From the NCBI GenBank assembly GCA_032622095.1, contig CP136061.1:95537345-95601344 (forward strand): a stretch of DNA of 64,000 bases, read 5' to 3'. Position 1 is the first letter of the stretch, and the number at the start of each line of letters is the position of its first letter. Shown piece by piece: positions 43,889 through 54,069 of the stretch. Below the pieces are notes generated by a model that saw only the letters and a program-made list of their open reading frames with translations, was not told the DNA's origin and searched no databases. Both the position numbers and the translations under genes were made by a program. This stretch comes from Siphonodentalium dalli. Its lineage: Eukaryota > Mollusca > Scaphopoda > Gadilida > Siphonodentaliidae.

Positions 43889-44044
43889 GATTCACATCAC
43901 CTAATTTCGTTAGGGGTTCCGGTTCGGTTAAAAATGTGAACCGGAAACGGGCGAGTTTAATGCGTAAAGACGGTAATTCAGAGCGATGTGAGGGAAGTAT
44001 AAATCTTTCGTAAAATTTGGACTTGTTCCAAATCTACGAATTTT
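43889..44044 (+). repeat. DIRS copy A right inverted terminal repeat
   Basis: 'GATTCACATCACCTAATTTC' through 'GGGCGAGTTTAATGCGTAAA' complements the inner left repeat. The last 60 bp ('GGGAAGTATAAATCTTTCGT' ... 'CCAAATCTACGAATTTT') complement the second half of the ICR. Confidence 0.85.
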
Positions 44045-44279
44045 CGCTGTAACATGGTTGTTCTCCTGTGGCGACAAGATGCTGTGAGGAACAATGATTG
44101 GGAAACAATGAATTCTTTTTATCAACATATTTCATACAAAAAAGCATCCAATATTTACTTACTTACTTGCATGTGAGCATACTATTTCAATATATTTCTA
44201 TATAACAGGCAGAAAATAATTTGTTTTCAAATGCTAATTATAATACCTGAAATTGAAATATGTCAGACGATATTCTTGA

Positions 44280-44678
44280 TTAACCCTTTACCCAACAAAC
44301 CGGCCAAAACCGGCCAAATAAAGCTTCAACAGCCTAAAATATCTTCGGTCTGTCTCAATAGAACCATACAAATATGGATATCATTGGAACCGGCTCCTTG
44401 ACCACATTGTGATAGTTACAGTTAGCCCTGTGCCAATGCATTCTCTTATATATGCGAGTCGACCATAGGTCGCCTCGCATATATAAGAGAATGCATTGGC
44501 CTAAAAAAAATCTTTTTTTAACACTTTTTACCATTTTTTCTTACATTCTTTAACAATTTTATAATTTTTAATGTGTTAAGCCAATGCATTCTCTTATATA
44601 TGCGAGGCGACCTATGGTCGACTCGCATATATAAGAGAATGCATTGGCACAGGGCCCTTCTGTTGGGTAAAGGGTTAA
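44280..44678. mobile_element. TTAA MITE family B, filled site (empty in copy B)
   Basis: TTAA at 44280-44283 and 44675-44678. Reverse orientation (CCCTTTACCCAACAAACC first). Two full hairpins at 44432-44500 and 44580-44648. The paralogous place at 57738-57741 has a single TTAA in otherwise identical flanks (GATATTCTTGA|TTAA|CACATTTATTAAAAGC). This proves the element boundaries and the 4-bp target duplication. Confidence 0.95.
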
Positions 44679-45811
44679 CACATTTATTAAAAGCGTAGTT
44701 TATTGTGAAGTTTGTGAAATTGGTATCTCTTCAATAAGATGATATATGTTGATGAGAAATGACCTGCTATTTCTCGTAGTTTGAGAATCCCTCCAGCGCG
44801 TCCGATTGGCTTTATTCTTAGTGTGCATTACAAGTAATCATTGGTAAACACCAATTGATCTGCATTATTTATAGGCTGAACTCTTAAAATGCTAGGAACT
44901 GAATTTAATATGGCCCGCTAGCGGCAAGAATTATTTGAACGTAAAGCATCGAATCTCTTTTTAGATCATTGTATATTCCGATGACGACATCCACTGGTTA
45001 AATATAAATCAACATTTAAATCAATCGGGAGTGCTAGAATTATTCACTGCTGATAGAAGCTAATTTCCCGCGCTTGATCAAGTCTTTATCACAATCAGAA
45101 TGCTAAGAATTCTGGAAGGGGCAAGACCGAGACTGTATCAATCACTGCGTCATTCTCGAGAGAGACTTTGCGATCGATACAAGCACGATCAAGCGCTTCA
45201 TAATTATATATACTCTGCTGTCTGAGAATCGAATAAAGTTTCTTATATTACTTCCTGCTGCTGTACATTGAAATAAGGAATCATGGAAACGAATCTTATG
45301 CACAACCCGATACCCGGCGTGGCTCTGCTGTCGCCCTTTGTTAAACTTTTGGATTCCTTCTTGGCATTTGCTTCCCGAAGGAGAGATGTGGAGGTTAATA
45401 GAACTAATGCTCACTGAGCGAGTCTTCACTCGCCCGGGCATTGGGCTGCGTGACACGCCCAACGTGTTTATGTTTATTCAGCGAGCAGAACTGGAACATT
45501 TAAGTTTTAACTATTATGCAGCAGGGCCATAGAGCCGTCAGGAACTGCGGTCAGAACCGAGGTGCTGATGCTTAAATATTAAGGTTTTCTTCCTAACAAG
45601 GCATGATGCCAAAAATGCCAACAAAAACAGGCAACGCGCGGTGCCGGTGGTTTCCCGACAATCTAGGACATCAGCAGTGAGCGTTGCCAAGCAACCTCAT
45701 GCAGTTGCATCTGGTGTCATCAATACCACCCATACTTGGGATGACTAAATTCACCTACTGTGGACCTCATTCTTCAATTGTCCAGCACCATATTTGGAGG
45801 CCTGTACTGTG
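44679..45811. other. Duplicated spacer without recognised gene
   Basis: Collinear with about 57742-59030 of copy B. The reading frames differ between copies through small indels (for instance 'GCTCACTGAGCG' versus 'GCTCACTGAGCGATAG'), which argues against coding constraint. Confidence 0.5.
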
Positions 45812-46218
45812 TTAACCCTTTACCCAACAGAACGGCCCTGTGCCAATGCATTCTCTTATATATGCGAGTCGACCATATATAAGAGAATGCATTGGCTTAA
45901 CACATATTAAAAATGATAAAATTGTCAAAGAATGTAGAAAAATATTATAAAAAATGTAAGAAAAAATTACAAACTTGTTAAAGAATGAAAGAAAAAATGG
46001 TAAAAAGTGTTAAAAAAGAATTTTTTTAGGCCAATGCATTCTCATATATAAGAGAATGCATTGGCACAGGGCATAACTGTAACCATCACAATGTGGTCAA
46101 TGAACCAGTTCCAATGATATCCATATTTGTATGGTGTTATTGAGACAGACCGAAGATATTTTAGGCTGTTGAAGCATTATTTGGGCGTTTTTGGCCGCTT
46201 TGTTGGGTAAAGGGTTAA
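45812..46218. mobile_element. TTAA MITE family B, shared with copy B, hairpins centre-deleted
   Basis: TTAA|CCCTTTACCCAACAGAAC ... GGGTAAAGGG|TTAA. The first hairpin (45842-45896) and second (46030-46065) lack their central 14 and about 33 bp compared with the orthologous MITE at 59031-59488. The insertion predates the segmental duplication, so the losses came later. Confidence 0.85.
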
Positions 46219-46739
46219 CCATTCATTTGGGTTATACATACTAGTACATACACATGTATACAAGGAGAGGACTTTAAAAAGCATTTTGCTTGTTGTCCAA
46301 TTCCCTTCATAAATCTCTATATTTCTACATGTATATTGTGTCTGTGTTATGTTTGATTTTTTGAAATAAATATTGTTTACACCATACACATGTAATTGAC
46401 TCCCTTATACAGCTAGGTATAAAGAGCCACCTTAATAATATCATGGGTACAGATTGGGATCATATTTGCCTGCTGGAATTGGTTCTGCATCATGGCGGGC
46501 CAATCTGGGTGTCAGAGATTACTGATACAGCCCAGTGCTCAAATCTTAAGACATTAGTACTGACCCATGAGGTGTGAGCGGCTGGGTGTTCACCCTCAAA
46601 TCATGCAGTGTCTTGAGTCCCCAGCTGATATCTGTACCCAGTTGGTGAGATAGTTGATACCTGGACATTGGACATGAAGATAATAGGCTGCCAACCTGCA
46701 GAGAGGAAGCCAGCCTCATTTAGGGTCACTGGAAGTGAT

Positions 46740-47110
46740 GGGATGTGCTTAAAAGGTGAGTAACATAACCTTACATGCATATCACCAGATCCGTGCAGTG
46801 TGATACCAAAACTCTCCATAACTGGTACATGTAATGCATTGAATGCATCAAAAGCAGAGAATTCCATGCATGGCCATGCACTCGATAATCCACATGAATA
46901 TCCTTACATTAGTTCGGCTACCCTCATATGTACCCTCTCTCACGATTTGTTGAGCTCTATTCAGCCATTCTCTGATCGTATAATCACCCTTTGTTCTTCT
47001 ATATTCCACCGATTCAGCAGTGCCATCCACAGACCGTTCAACAAATGAGAAGTTCACCCAGTTTGTTTCGTCTGGTTGTAACTCACAGACACTTTTGCTG
47101 AATCAAGGAA
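46740..47110 (-). pseudogene. Reverse-strand coding fragment, unknown family, copy A
   Basis: On the minus strand, after an acceptor-like 'CCTTGATTCAG', a frame reads 'KSVCELQPDETNWVNFSF', 'VERSVDGTAESVEYRRTKGD' and 'YTIREWLNRAQQIVREGTYE', ending at a stop near 46848. An overlapping frame (46780-46867) continues 'FNALHVPVMESFGITLHGSG'. Composition and length suggest a true exon. I do not recognise the family. In copy B a one-base deletion (CCCTCTC to CCTCTC) breaks the first frame. Confidence 0.4.
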
Positions 47111-47621
47111 TACTTGGTAAATGTTAATCCTTTCCTTCTTTCGATTGTCGCAATTATTTGTTATGCGAGAGATTTCTTAATTGTCTGATAAGTTCATCAG
47201 GATCACAAAAATGTTTAACTTTTTGCTTCCACCTAATAAAAATGATGGACAAATCATCATTGATACCACGGCAGAGCTGGTTTTCATTGTGTCAGTCTTT
47301 TTATTTTTAAATTGTTTACTTTTCTTTTATGCGACGAGTTATATATTTACAGGGCTGTCTTATTGGTGATCTTGACTTTGAAATCCAGGGGGTGGAGATA
47401 TAAGTATAAGAGCCGAAATCTAGTTTAATGTCATCCACTATTGTGATAGTCAGAAATAATTTGTGTCTCTTGCTTTTTCTGTTCTAATTGATATTTCACG
47501 TACGTAATTATAATTTCACATTCCTTGTTAACAAACGCAGTGTCATGGTGATTTGGATCGTGGGCCATTCGTTTAAAACTCGTATCTGGAAAATCGGAAT
47601 TTGTTGTCGGTCAGACGAGTA

Positions 47622-48225
47622 TGGCCACCGATGGCGAACTTTGCACCATATTTAAGAGTTACAGATTTAGATGTGGACATTTAGTTGGTCGTGGTGGTGA
47701 TGATGTGACAAGAACTCAGGTTAGTGGCTGATGCTATTGACAAATTTCAGCCTAGTTGTGTTATTGTTTAACCCTTTACCCAACAGAAGGGCCCTGTGCC
47801 AATGCATTCTCTTATATATGCGAGTCGACCATAGGTCGCCTCGCATATATAAGAGAATGCATTGGCTTAAAAAAAGATTTTTTTTTAGGCCAATGCATTC
47901 TCTTATATATGCGAGGCGACCTATGGTCGACTCGCATATATAAGAGAATGCATTGGCACAGGGCATAACTGTAACTATCACAATGTGGTCAAGGAGCCGG
48001 TTCCAATGATATCCATATGTGTATGGTTCTATTGAGACAGACCGAAGATATTTTAGGCCGTTGAAGCTTTATTTGGCCGGTTGTGGCCGGTTTGTTGGGT
48101 AAAGGGTTAATGTGGTGGAAATGATTTGTCAAATACAGGTCCGTGTTGTGGGCATGATATGTGGGCGTGACTACAAAACCTGCAACATCGGTGGCATAGT
48201 GTTGTCATCGAGAGCGTATGTTTTA
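47622..48225 (+). CDS. Candidate two-exon gene with a MITE in its intron
   Basis: ATG at 47622 opens 'MATDGELCTIFKSYRFRCGH' and 'LVGRGGDDVTRTQ', up to a donor CAG|GTTAGT. After 'AAATACAG' (48138) the frame continues in phase, 'VRVVGMICGRDYKTCNIGGI' and 'VLSSRAY', then runs to a stop. The 0.42-kb intron would consist mostly of the TTAA MITE at 47768-48110. The whole locus is absent from copy B. Family not recognised. The splice reading is my inference, and the ends are uncertain. Confidence 0.35.
47768..48110. mobile_element. TTAA MITE family B, two hairpins in close tandem
   Basis: TTAA at 47768-47771 and 48107-48110. Hairpins at 47798-47866 and 47889-47957 are separated by only 22 bp, because most of the A/T-rich spacer seen in other copies is missing. 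The terminal part 'GGCCGGTTGTGGCCGG' is as in its relatives. Confidence 0.9.
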
Positions 48226-49018
48226 ATTTATATGTCATTTGTTGATTAGTATTAATTGTGGGAAATTAAAGCTGACCATTGCGGACAATATCTTATTTCC
48301 TAGTCTTTCATAAGTTCCCTGGGGCTTGCTGCATACAAACATTTTACAGCAAGGTAAACAAAAGAAATACAGATACAGTAAAAATTAAAATAGAAGAAAC
48401 AAGGTATTTTGTCGTTATAATAAAAGAGGGCAAGAGCTCTCGAGCGGATTGTCAACTTCTGGAGGTGCCTGACTGGACCGAACTTCCAGGATGAAAATGT
48501 TGAAAATCATTGTGCAAAATCAAAACACTCAACAAATGGAAATTTCCATATTGACTCAAAAATTGCACGTGTTGCGGACTCGATAATAGTCGACAAACCC
48601 AAAATGAATTTTCAAATAAACAAGTAGTGAGTATATTCCAATAGCTTCACAAGATATGTCATGTTACTAAGATATGTGAGTTAATTAATAGAGCGGCCAA
48701 ATCCAAAAAGGGCCTTAGTTTTCGAGATACCCCTACCCTCGGTAGAACAAGTTGAAACCAACTTTTTTTCTGGAAGGTAAATATATAAGGACAGTGAAGT
48801 CAAAATAAAACTGCTTGAAGGAGATACAATCCGAGCAAAAAAGGCTGAAGATGATCACCTACTTAATTATTCTATTCAGTAGGAGTCAACATGTGAATAG
48901 AACCCATCGATTGTGGATTCCGACTAAGTCGATACAATGGTAAATGATAACATTACCGGGTCTCTCTCGATTGGTTCAGACTTCGATTTGCATAATTGCC
49001 AACAAAGCAAAATCAAAG
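48226..49018. other. No gene recognised; A-specific until about 48590
   Basis: From about 48590 ('GTCGACAAACCCAAAATGAA') the sequence is again collinear with copy B (61093). Frames here are short. Confidence 0.4.
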
Positions 49019-49357
49019 ATGGAGCAGATTATTCATATCAGTGGTATTATGTGTGTTTTTGAGTTCGGTTTCATCAATGGCAGTACCCAAGCATGTGAAA
49101 TGAATGTGCCGGAAGAGTGCAATGAAGATTTTCATGGAGTAGATTTGTTCTCCAAAAGTGTTTGTGAACGAATGAATCTTGTCCTTCCACACTGCCGAAA
49201 TAGACAACACCAAAGAATACAACTAAAACTTAGATCAAACCGACAATCAATTGCAAATGCTACTTATCACAACTTCGACAAATTTGACTATGGATTGGAG
49301 TTTGCTATTTATCCAAAATTTGGTGACAAATCATGTGATTGTATACAGCCCTCATAA
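49019..49357 (+). CDS. Small secreted cysteine-containing protein exon, copy A
   Basis: ATG at 49019 gives 112 residues. The N-terminus 'MEQIIHISGIMCVFEFGF' is a weak signal peptide in this copy: an acidic Glu sits in the core where copy B has Val. After 'INGSTQA' comes 'CEMNVPEECNEDF', then 'KSVCERMNLVLPHCRNRQ' and a tail 'FGDKSCDCIQPS'. Six cysteines lie after the presumed cleavage site. A CTLD terminal exon lies 450 bp downstream, so both could belong to one lectin-like gene. The stop at the end of this exon argues that the protein may instead be separate. Confidence 0.45.
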   Translation: MEQIIHISGIMCVFEFGFINGSTQACEMNVPEECNEDFHGVDLFSKSVCERMNLVLPHCRNRQHQRIQLKLRSNRQSIANATYHNFDKFDYGLEFAIYPKFGDKSCDCIQPS

Positions 49358-49482
49358 TTGGCTACGGCAATGCCGAAGCCATTTGCTGAAGCAAACTGGG
49401 CCACAGTAAAGGGTTGCCGTAGCAGATTGCCGAAGCCAAACAACCTGAATTAAAAGGGCTGTTGTATATGTCAACGATAAAC

Positions 49483-49740
49483 AATGCACACGACAGGCAT
49501 CACACTCAGTCTGATCAGGTTAAGTTTTATCTTTAAAAAAGTTATATAAACTGACAATCAGTTGCAAATGCTGATCTTAACACAATCGACTAATTCGACA
49601 ATGGATCGAGTGCAATTTGATGTTGATACAAAACTTGGTGAGACGTCATGTCACTGTCTATCTAGATGATCAAGAAATGCACACCACAGCCATCACACTC
49701 CCACTCTGATCAGGTAAGTTTTATCTTTATAAAAGTTAAT
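49483..49740 (+). repeat. Degenerate tandem copy of the preceding exon
   Basis: 'CTGACAATCAGTTGCAAATG' and 'CAATCGACTAATTCGACAAT' parallel 49237-49290 of the intact exon, with stops. It is framed by two copies of 'TCTGATCAGGT(T)AAGTTTTATC' (49507 and 49707). An old exon duplication that has decayed in both segmental copies. Confidence 0.55.
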
Positions 49741-49778
49741 CTAAATCCAAAATGTTTTGTTTACAACTCTTAGTGAAT

Positions 49779-49797
49779 TGACTGAACATTCACTAAG
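49779..49797. other. Snap-back inverted 19-mer at a deletion junction
   Basis: 'TGACTGAACATTCACTAAG' is the exact complement of 'CTTAGTGAATGTTCAGTCA' found at 62065-62083 in copy B. In copy A it sits directly after the first half of that sequence and replaces about 0.3 kb. Confidence 0.8.
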
Positions 49798-49803
49798 TGA
49801 AAT

Positions 49804-49962
49804 GAGATATATCTGACGAGTGATGGGCTGCCGTGGGTGGAAAGGCACTGGCTCTATGAACCCGACGGCGGGAATGAAGATTGTTTGCTCATCTCGTCTC
49901 GTTATCTGATGGGTGACTATTGGTGCGACTCAGGCATCATGAAGTATGTGTGCGAGATGTAA
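49804..49962 (+). pseudogene. C-type lectin-like domain terminal exon, copy A (5' part deleted)
   Basis: The open frame reads 'EIYLTSDGLPWVERHWLYEP', 'DGGNEDCLLISSRYLMGDYW', 'CDSGIMKYVCEM', then TAA. W...EP..GNEDC.......W.(C/D)....YVCE is the C-terminal half of a C-type lectin-like domain, including the EP and WND-like calcium-site positions (here EPD, and DYWCD in place of WND). The exon start and acceptor are removed by the adjacent deletion, so this copy is broken. Confidence 0.65.
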
Positions 49963-50211
49963 TGCGTGAACAGACATAATGCACAGGGCCCGTGACGTCA
50001 TATGAGGATTAAACAGGCTATACTGGGCGCCGCCATCTTGAAACGTCCAAACCTAAACGAGTTCGATACAGACACAAAGAGGGGACAGCAGTTTTTCGTT
50101 GGTCTCATCAAAACTGACATTGGATCAAATTTGGGTAATTAAGTACACGTAGCTATTTATTTCAACCCACAAAAGACTCGTGTTACCATTCATCGGAAAG
50201 CTCTCCCTTAG

Positions 50212-50306
50212 ATGCTGCGATTACTATTATAAATATAAGTGAACAGAATCCTTTATTTTGACCATCGAATTTGGGGGGAAATGGATGCACAATGCCCTTA
50301 AGGATT
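50212..50306. other. Junction between segmental copies A and B
   Basis: 95 bp that match neither copy's boundary. Copy A stops in the middle of a MITE C arm ('TCGGAAAGCTCTCCC'). Copy B starts at TAGTCCGGGAGC. Confidence 0.7.
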
Positions 50307-51075
50307 AGTCCGGGAGCTAATAGGGGTACCCTTGCACCCCCCCTGGGACTTAACTTCACCCCACTCATTTTGTTCCTTATTATGTCCTTCAACTTTTAAG
50401 CAATGTTAACAAGAAAAAAAAGTGGCCGTGTAGACTCCAGACAAAATGGCGTCAATCATGGCCGCCGTTTTTCAACCCAGACCCTAAGTCAGTTTATGCA
50501 AATTATAGCGGGAAAATCTTGTAAAATGTATACAAATGTATATATTTTCGTGAAGCTGAGACATAATGACACATTTTGAGCCAAAATTTAAACTCACCAT
50601 CCAAGATGGCCGCCAAAATGGCCACCGGAAGTTGAAAATATAACATTTTTTCACAAATGTCTTCTAGATCAATTCATGCTGTTTGGAACTGGTTGAGTAA
50701 TGCAACTTTATTTTGTGTTTTGTATATTAACTGATCATTGGAGCAACGAAATGTGCAATTATTGGGGTCCTAACCCCCTTCCGATCCCTCAAAAATTTGA
50801 TTTTACAGAATGCGGTATAAAATTTCACAAAAAATCACAATTGGGATTCTAGTCATATTTCAACAAGAAATGAACAGAACTTTGTAATGTAAGTGAGGCA
50901 TATCATTAACTATTAATATTCCAAATCACTGGAACCAAAATTCTTACTTTGGCTCAAAATGGCTGCCAATATGGCCGCCAAAATATGGAAAATGGTAAAT
51001 ATTACACCAGCGTGTCCTGCAATCGCTTACAAGTTGTGGTTGATGTAAAAAATTGGCTATTCTGCATTCTATACA

Positions 51076-51360
51076 TTGAATACTAACATGTCTGATGCAC
51101 CATGGTTAATTGTTACTATTGTCACCCCTGACATCGTCAAAAATATTGGACTTTTCTCTCAAAAACTTGACATAAATATGGGCAAAAATTCACTTGTGAT
51201 TATCACCGTGATCGTTGTTGCTATTATCCTGTGGCGACAAGATGCTGTGAGGAACAATGATTGGGAACCAATGATTTCTTTTTGTCTGTACCATATGATC
51301 CACACATTTCATACAAAAAAAGCACCCCAAATATTTGAGCAAGAAAAAGGACTAGATTAA
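51076..51360 (+). CDS. Membrane-segment exon, copy B1, uninterrupted
   Basis: Same frame as 34057-34314 but continuous: 'NSLVIITVIVVAIILWRQDA', 'VRNNDWEPMISFCLYHMIHT', 'FHTKKAPQIFEQEKGLD', then stop. One predicted transmembrane segment, then a charged tail. The upstream part ('MNTNMSDAPWLIVTIVTP') may be intronic. Family unknown. Intactness in B, against truncation in A, shows that A's insertion disrupted it. Confidence 0.4.
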   Translation: MNTNMSDAPWLIVTIVTPDIVKNIGLFSQKLDINMGKNSLVIITVIVVAIILWRQDAVRNNDWEPMISFCLYHMIHTFHTKKAPQIFEQEKGLD

Positions 51361-51745
51361 AGACTTAAAGAGAAGCATGTTCAGTGAACTTCTTACGAAG
51401 TATGAAAAAGCACGAAAGGTATTAATTCAGTATTATTATGCCCTAGTGACGGGCGGTATTTAACTATGGTGTTTAATAAATGACACTGCAGTATACCATA
51501 CTACACTACGATATATCAATTAATATAAATAACACAGTAGCCAATATAAATTTTAATATACATGTATATGATGTACATGAAGGTATGTCTATAATGTTAC
51601 GGATAATCTCCAGAACTGCAGGAAAGAAGGTTTCCTGTGTTATTGATTTTTGTACCTGCTTACAGCTGAATGTAACGCTGAATTGGCATTATATTTGCAG
51701 AAGAATTTTCAGCAGAATAAGATATAAAATTTAAATTAATTTCAG

Positions 51746-52032
51746 AGGACGAGTGGTTTTGCAGCCCAAGATGCCTAAAAATGATAAAGACCATACCAAC
51801 GAGTGTGTAAAAGGTCTGACATGGAACGGCATCCTCGGGACATGATGTGGTGACGTGTGTACACGTGTCGTGCTTTTTGTTTTCAGATACTCTCACAATC
51901 TGATACGGACCTCAGAGTCCAATAATAGAGGGCTCTGTTGGGGGTGTAGTGATTGTAACTGTGATCATTGTTGCTATTATCCTGTGGCGACAAGATGCTG
52001 TGAGGAACAATCATTGGGAACTAATGATTTAA
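51746..52032 (+). pseudogene. EDEWFC-type exon plus membrane exon, copy B2
   Basis: Counterpart of 38301-38592 with the same one-base loss after 'CSPRC' and the same VGGVVIVTVIIVAIILWRQD frame. The frameshift therefore predates the duplication. Confidence 0.4.
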
Positions 52033-52198
52033 TTTTGTCGGTACCATATGATCCACACATTTCATACAAAAAAAGCACCCCAAATATTTGAGCAAGAAAA
52101 AGGACTAGATTAAAGACCTAAAGAGCAGCAGGTTCAGTGAACTTCTTACGAAGTAGAAGAATTTTCAGCATAATAACATAAAATTTAATTAATTTCAG

Positions 52199-52410
52199 AG
52201 GATGAGTGGTTTTGCAGCCCACGATGCTTGAAAAATGAGAAAGACCATGCCAACGAATATGTAAAAGGTCTGACGTGGCACGGCATCCTCGGACATGATT
52301 TTGTGGACATGTGTCATGCTGTTTGTTTTAACATAGTCTCAAACAAACTGATGCCGACCAGATACTCGCTCTCACACAAACTGATAGAGGATGTTGTTGG
52401 CGGTGTTGCG
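52199..52410 (+). pseudogene. EDEWFC-type exon, copy B3, read straight into DIRS element
   Basis: The frame after 'TTAATTTCAG' is open from 'EDEWFCSPRCLKNEKDHANE' through 'SLSHKLIEDVVGGVAI' and into the DIRS left end ('LLLELSTYLTSL', then stop). It shows the cleanest view of the interrupted exon. The remaining membrane part lies at about 57500-57560. Confidence 0.5.
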
Positions 52411-52629
52411 ATTTTACTTCTAGAATTAAGCACTTACCTCACATCGCTCTGAATTACCGTCTTTACGCATTAAACTCGCCCGTTTCCGGTTCGCATTTTT
52501 AACAGAACCGGTTCGCATTTTTAACCGAACCGGAACCCCTAACGAAATTAGGTGACGTGAATCAGTATCGTCTTGGCGCCGTCGCGTTAAGTCGCATATC
52601 TATTTACTCTCATACGATGTCTTCCGATA

Positions 52630-54060
52630 GTGATAGTTCAGCGTGTAATGACTAATAATTATGTCACGTCGTCTCCTCCTCATGGAGCGAAAGGCAAAGC
52701 TAAAGCAGCTCGAAAGCCGACGAAATACGTTAAATTACAACACAAATTTAATGGCAAAATCGAAGGGTTGCGTGATGAGTTTGGTGGAAAACTTGACCAA
52801 ATTCTTGTCAACATGCGGACAATTGTAACCCCTCCCCCAGCACAGTCAGCACCACAATGGGCTACTGTTCCACCTGCTGTAACTATGGCGACACAAAGTC
52901 AGCCAGCATATAGTCAGGACCAGGCGTCACAACGACAGCCGAGTCTAGTGGCAGTGCATGATATTTCGTCACAAAGACGAACGAGCACACAATTTCAACG
53001 GTCACAAAGACCTGATTCTTCTGACTCTTGACGATAATGTTCAAGAGGAAGATATTGTTTCATTGGCACACACCCAAAGTATGAACGATTTTGACAGTCA
53101 TTCCTGAAATGACTGCAGACACATTAGTCAATAAAGGTCTTTTTGAATTGTTTGGTGTCGATGCCCTTCCTAAATCAAAGGAAGAAAAGGCGGGCATCAA
53201 TATCGAGGACTGTCAGAAGGCAATTCTCCTGGAAAACTGGCATTCAAAAACTCCAAATAAACTAACAGCTTTTCCTGAGGAATCACTTGTTCAGTTTCCT
53301 GTCAGCGATAAAACTGCTGACTTTCTGGCTATTCCGTCACTGGATGACAGTTGGAAAAGTTCTGGTCAAGAAACGTGGCAAAAAAGCCGCTTTCTCGGGA
53401 CATGGGAATAAATTCCTGTTCTCACAGCCATACAAAATGTTGGAAAAATTAGCTTACTGTGGACAAGCAGCAGCCCATATGGGTATTGTGTAACTGATGT
53501 ATCTTCAGCATAATCTGGGATCAATCCTTTCCGCTATGTCTACCGGTAGAACGACTGACAGCTCGGAATTGGTTGGCCAACAGGTCAAAGATGCGTTCTG
53601 TTTAACTACGAAGTGTCTCGACCAGATGGGCCGTACTGGTGGTTTCCACCATATCATCCGGCGTCAACTCGCCATGACAGATACCGGTCTATATGAAGCC
53701 GATGACAATCGGGAGCTTTCCAACCTTCCTCTCACCTCGGAAGGTGTATTTGGTCCTGAACTGGTTTCATTTTTGAAGAATCGCAAAGATTCCAACAAAG
53801 CTCTGGATGACCTGTTATCAGATTTCCACAAACGTCAGGACCGAAAACGGAAATCCCAGACACTTCTACTGCTACTAGTACGAAGAAATCTTTCTATAAT
53901 CAGGGACAAAACCCTACCGGTAGTTCGTCCACCAATCAGAACACCAAATCCTGGACTCCTAAACCCACTGCCCGTGCTTCTCTCAGCAAGGCACCAGGTG
54001 ACAAGTCAAAAGTGCCATTTCGGATTCCGAAATTCGGAGCAAAGCCTTCCAACTACAAAA
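52630..54060 (+). pseudogene. DIRS copy B gag-like region
   Basis: Same segments as in copy A. A 2-bp deletion (GATGACAGTTGG in place of GATGACACAGTTGG) adds a frameshift at 53347. The TAA at 53491 is shared. A 1-bp deletion after 'DRKRK' switches gag into the RT frame, creating a 468-codon frame (53497-54903) in which about 70 residues are out-of-frame translation and not a natural protein. Confidence 0.7.
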
Positions 54061-54069
54061 AGAGTGGCA

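Larger units (their letters stand above)
38988..44044 (+). mobile_element. DIRS-type retrotransposon, copy A
   Basis: Order: left inverted terminal repeat (38988-39140), gag-like frames, reverse transcriptase plus RNase H, a DIRS 'DLFANYVNKKTP' domain, tyrosine recombinase, internal complementary region (43723-43825), and right inverted repeat (43889-44044). There is no target duplication: outer bases on both sides are ATTTT-like, as expected for recombinase-mediated insertion. All frames are broken, so the copy is non-autonomous. It is inserted in a repeated membrane-protein-like exon, at the same position as in copy B, so one insertion preceded the duplication. Confidence 0.9.
33288..50211. 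repeat. Segmental duplication, copy A
   Basis: From 'TAGTCCGGGAGCTAATAGGG' to 'TCATCGGAAAGCTCTCCC' this block is collinear with 50307-62822, interrupted by private changes. A-specific insertions are 34303-37857, a TTAA MITE at 44280-44678 and about 47556-48590 (absent from B). The copies are in direct orientation, 95 bp apart (50212-50306), so this is a tandem duplication. By eye, identity is very high over kilobases. Confidence 0.85.

Noticed and set aside
45142-45462. 106-codon reverse frame in copy A as a gene
   Set aside because: The copy B counterpart is interrupted by indels and shorter; no motif.
47731-47981. Open frames with 'CANAFSYICESTIGRLAYIR' on both strands of MITE hairpins as a conserved small protein
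   Set aside because: They recur only because the same hairpin recurs; it is open in several frames and on both strands, as a palindrome would be.
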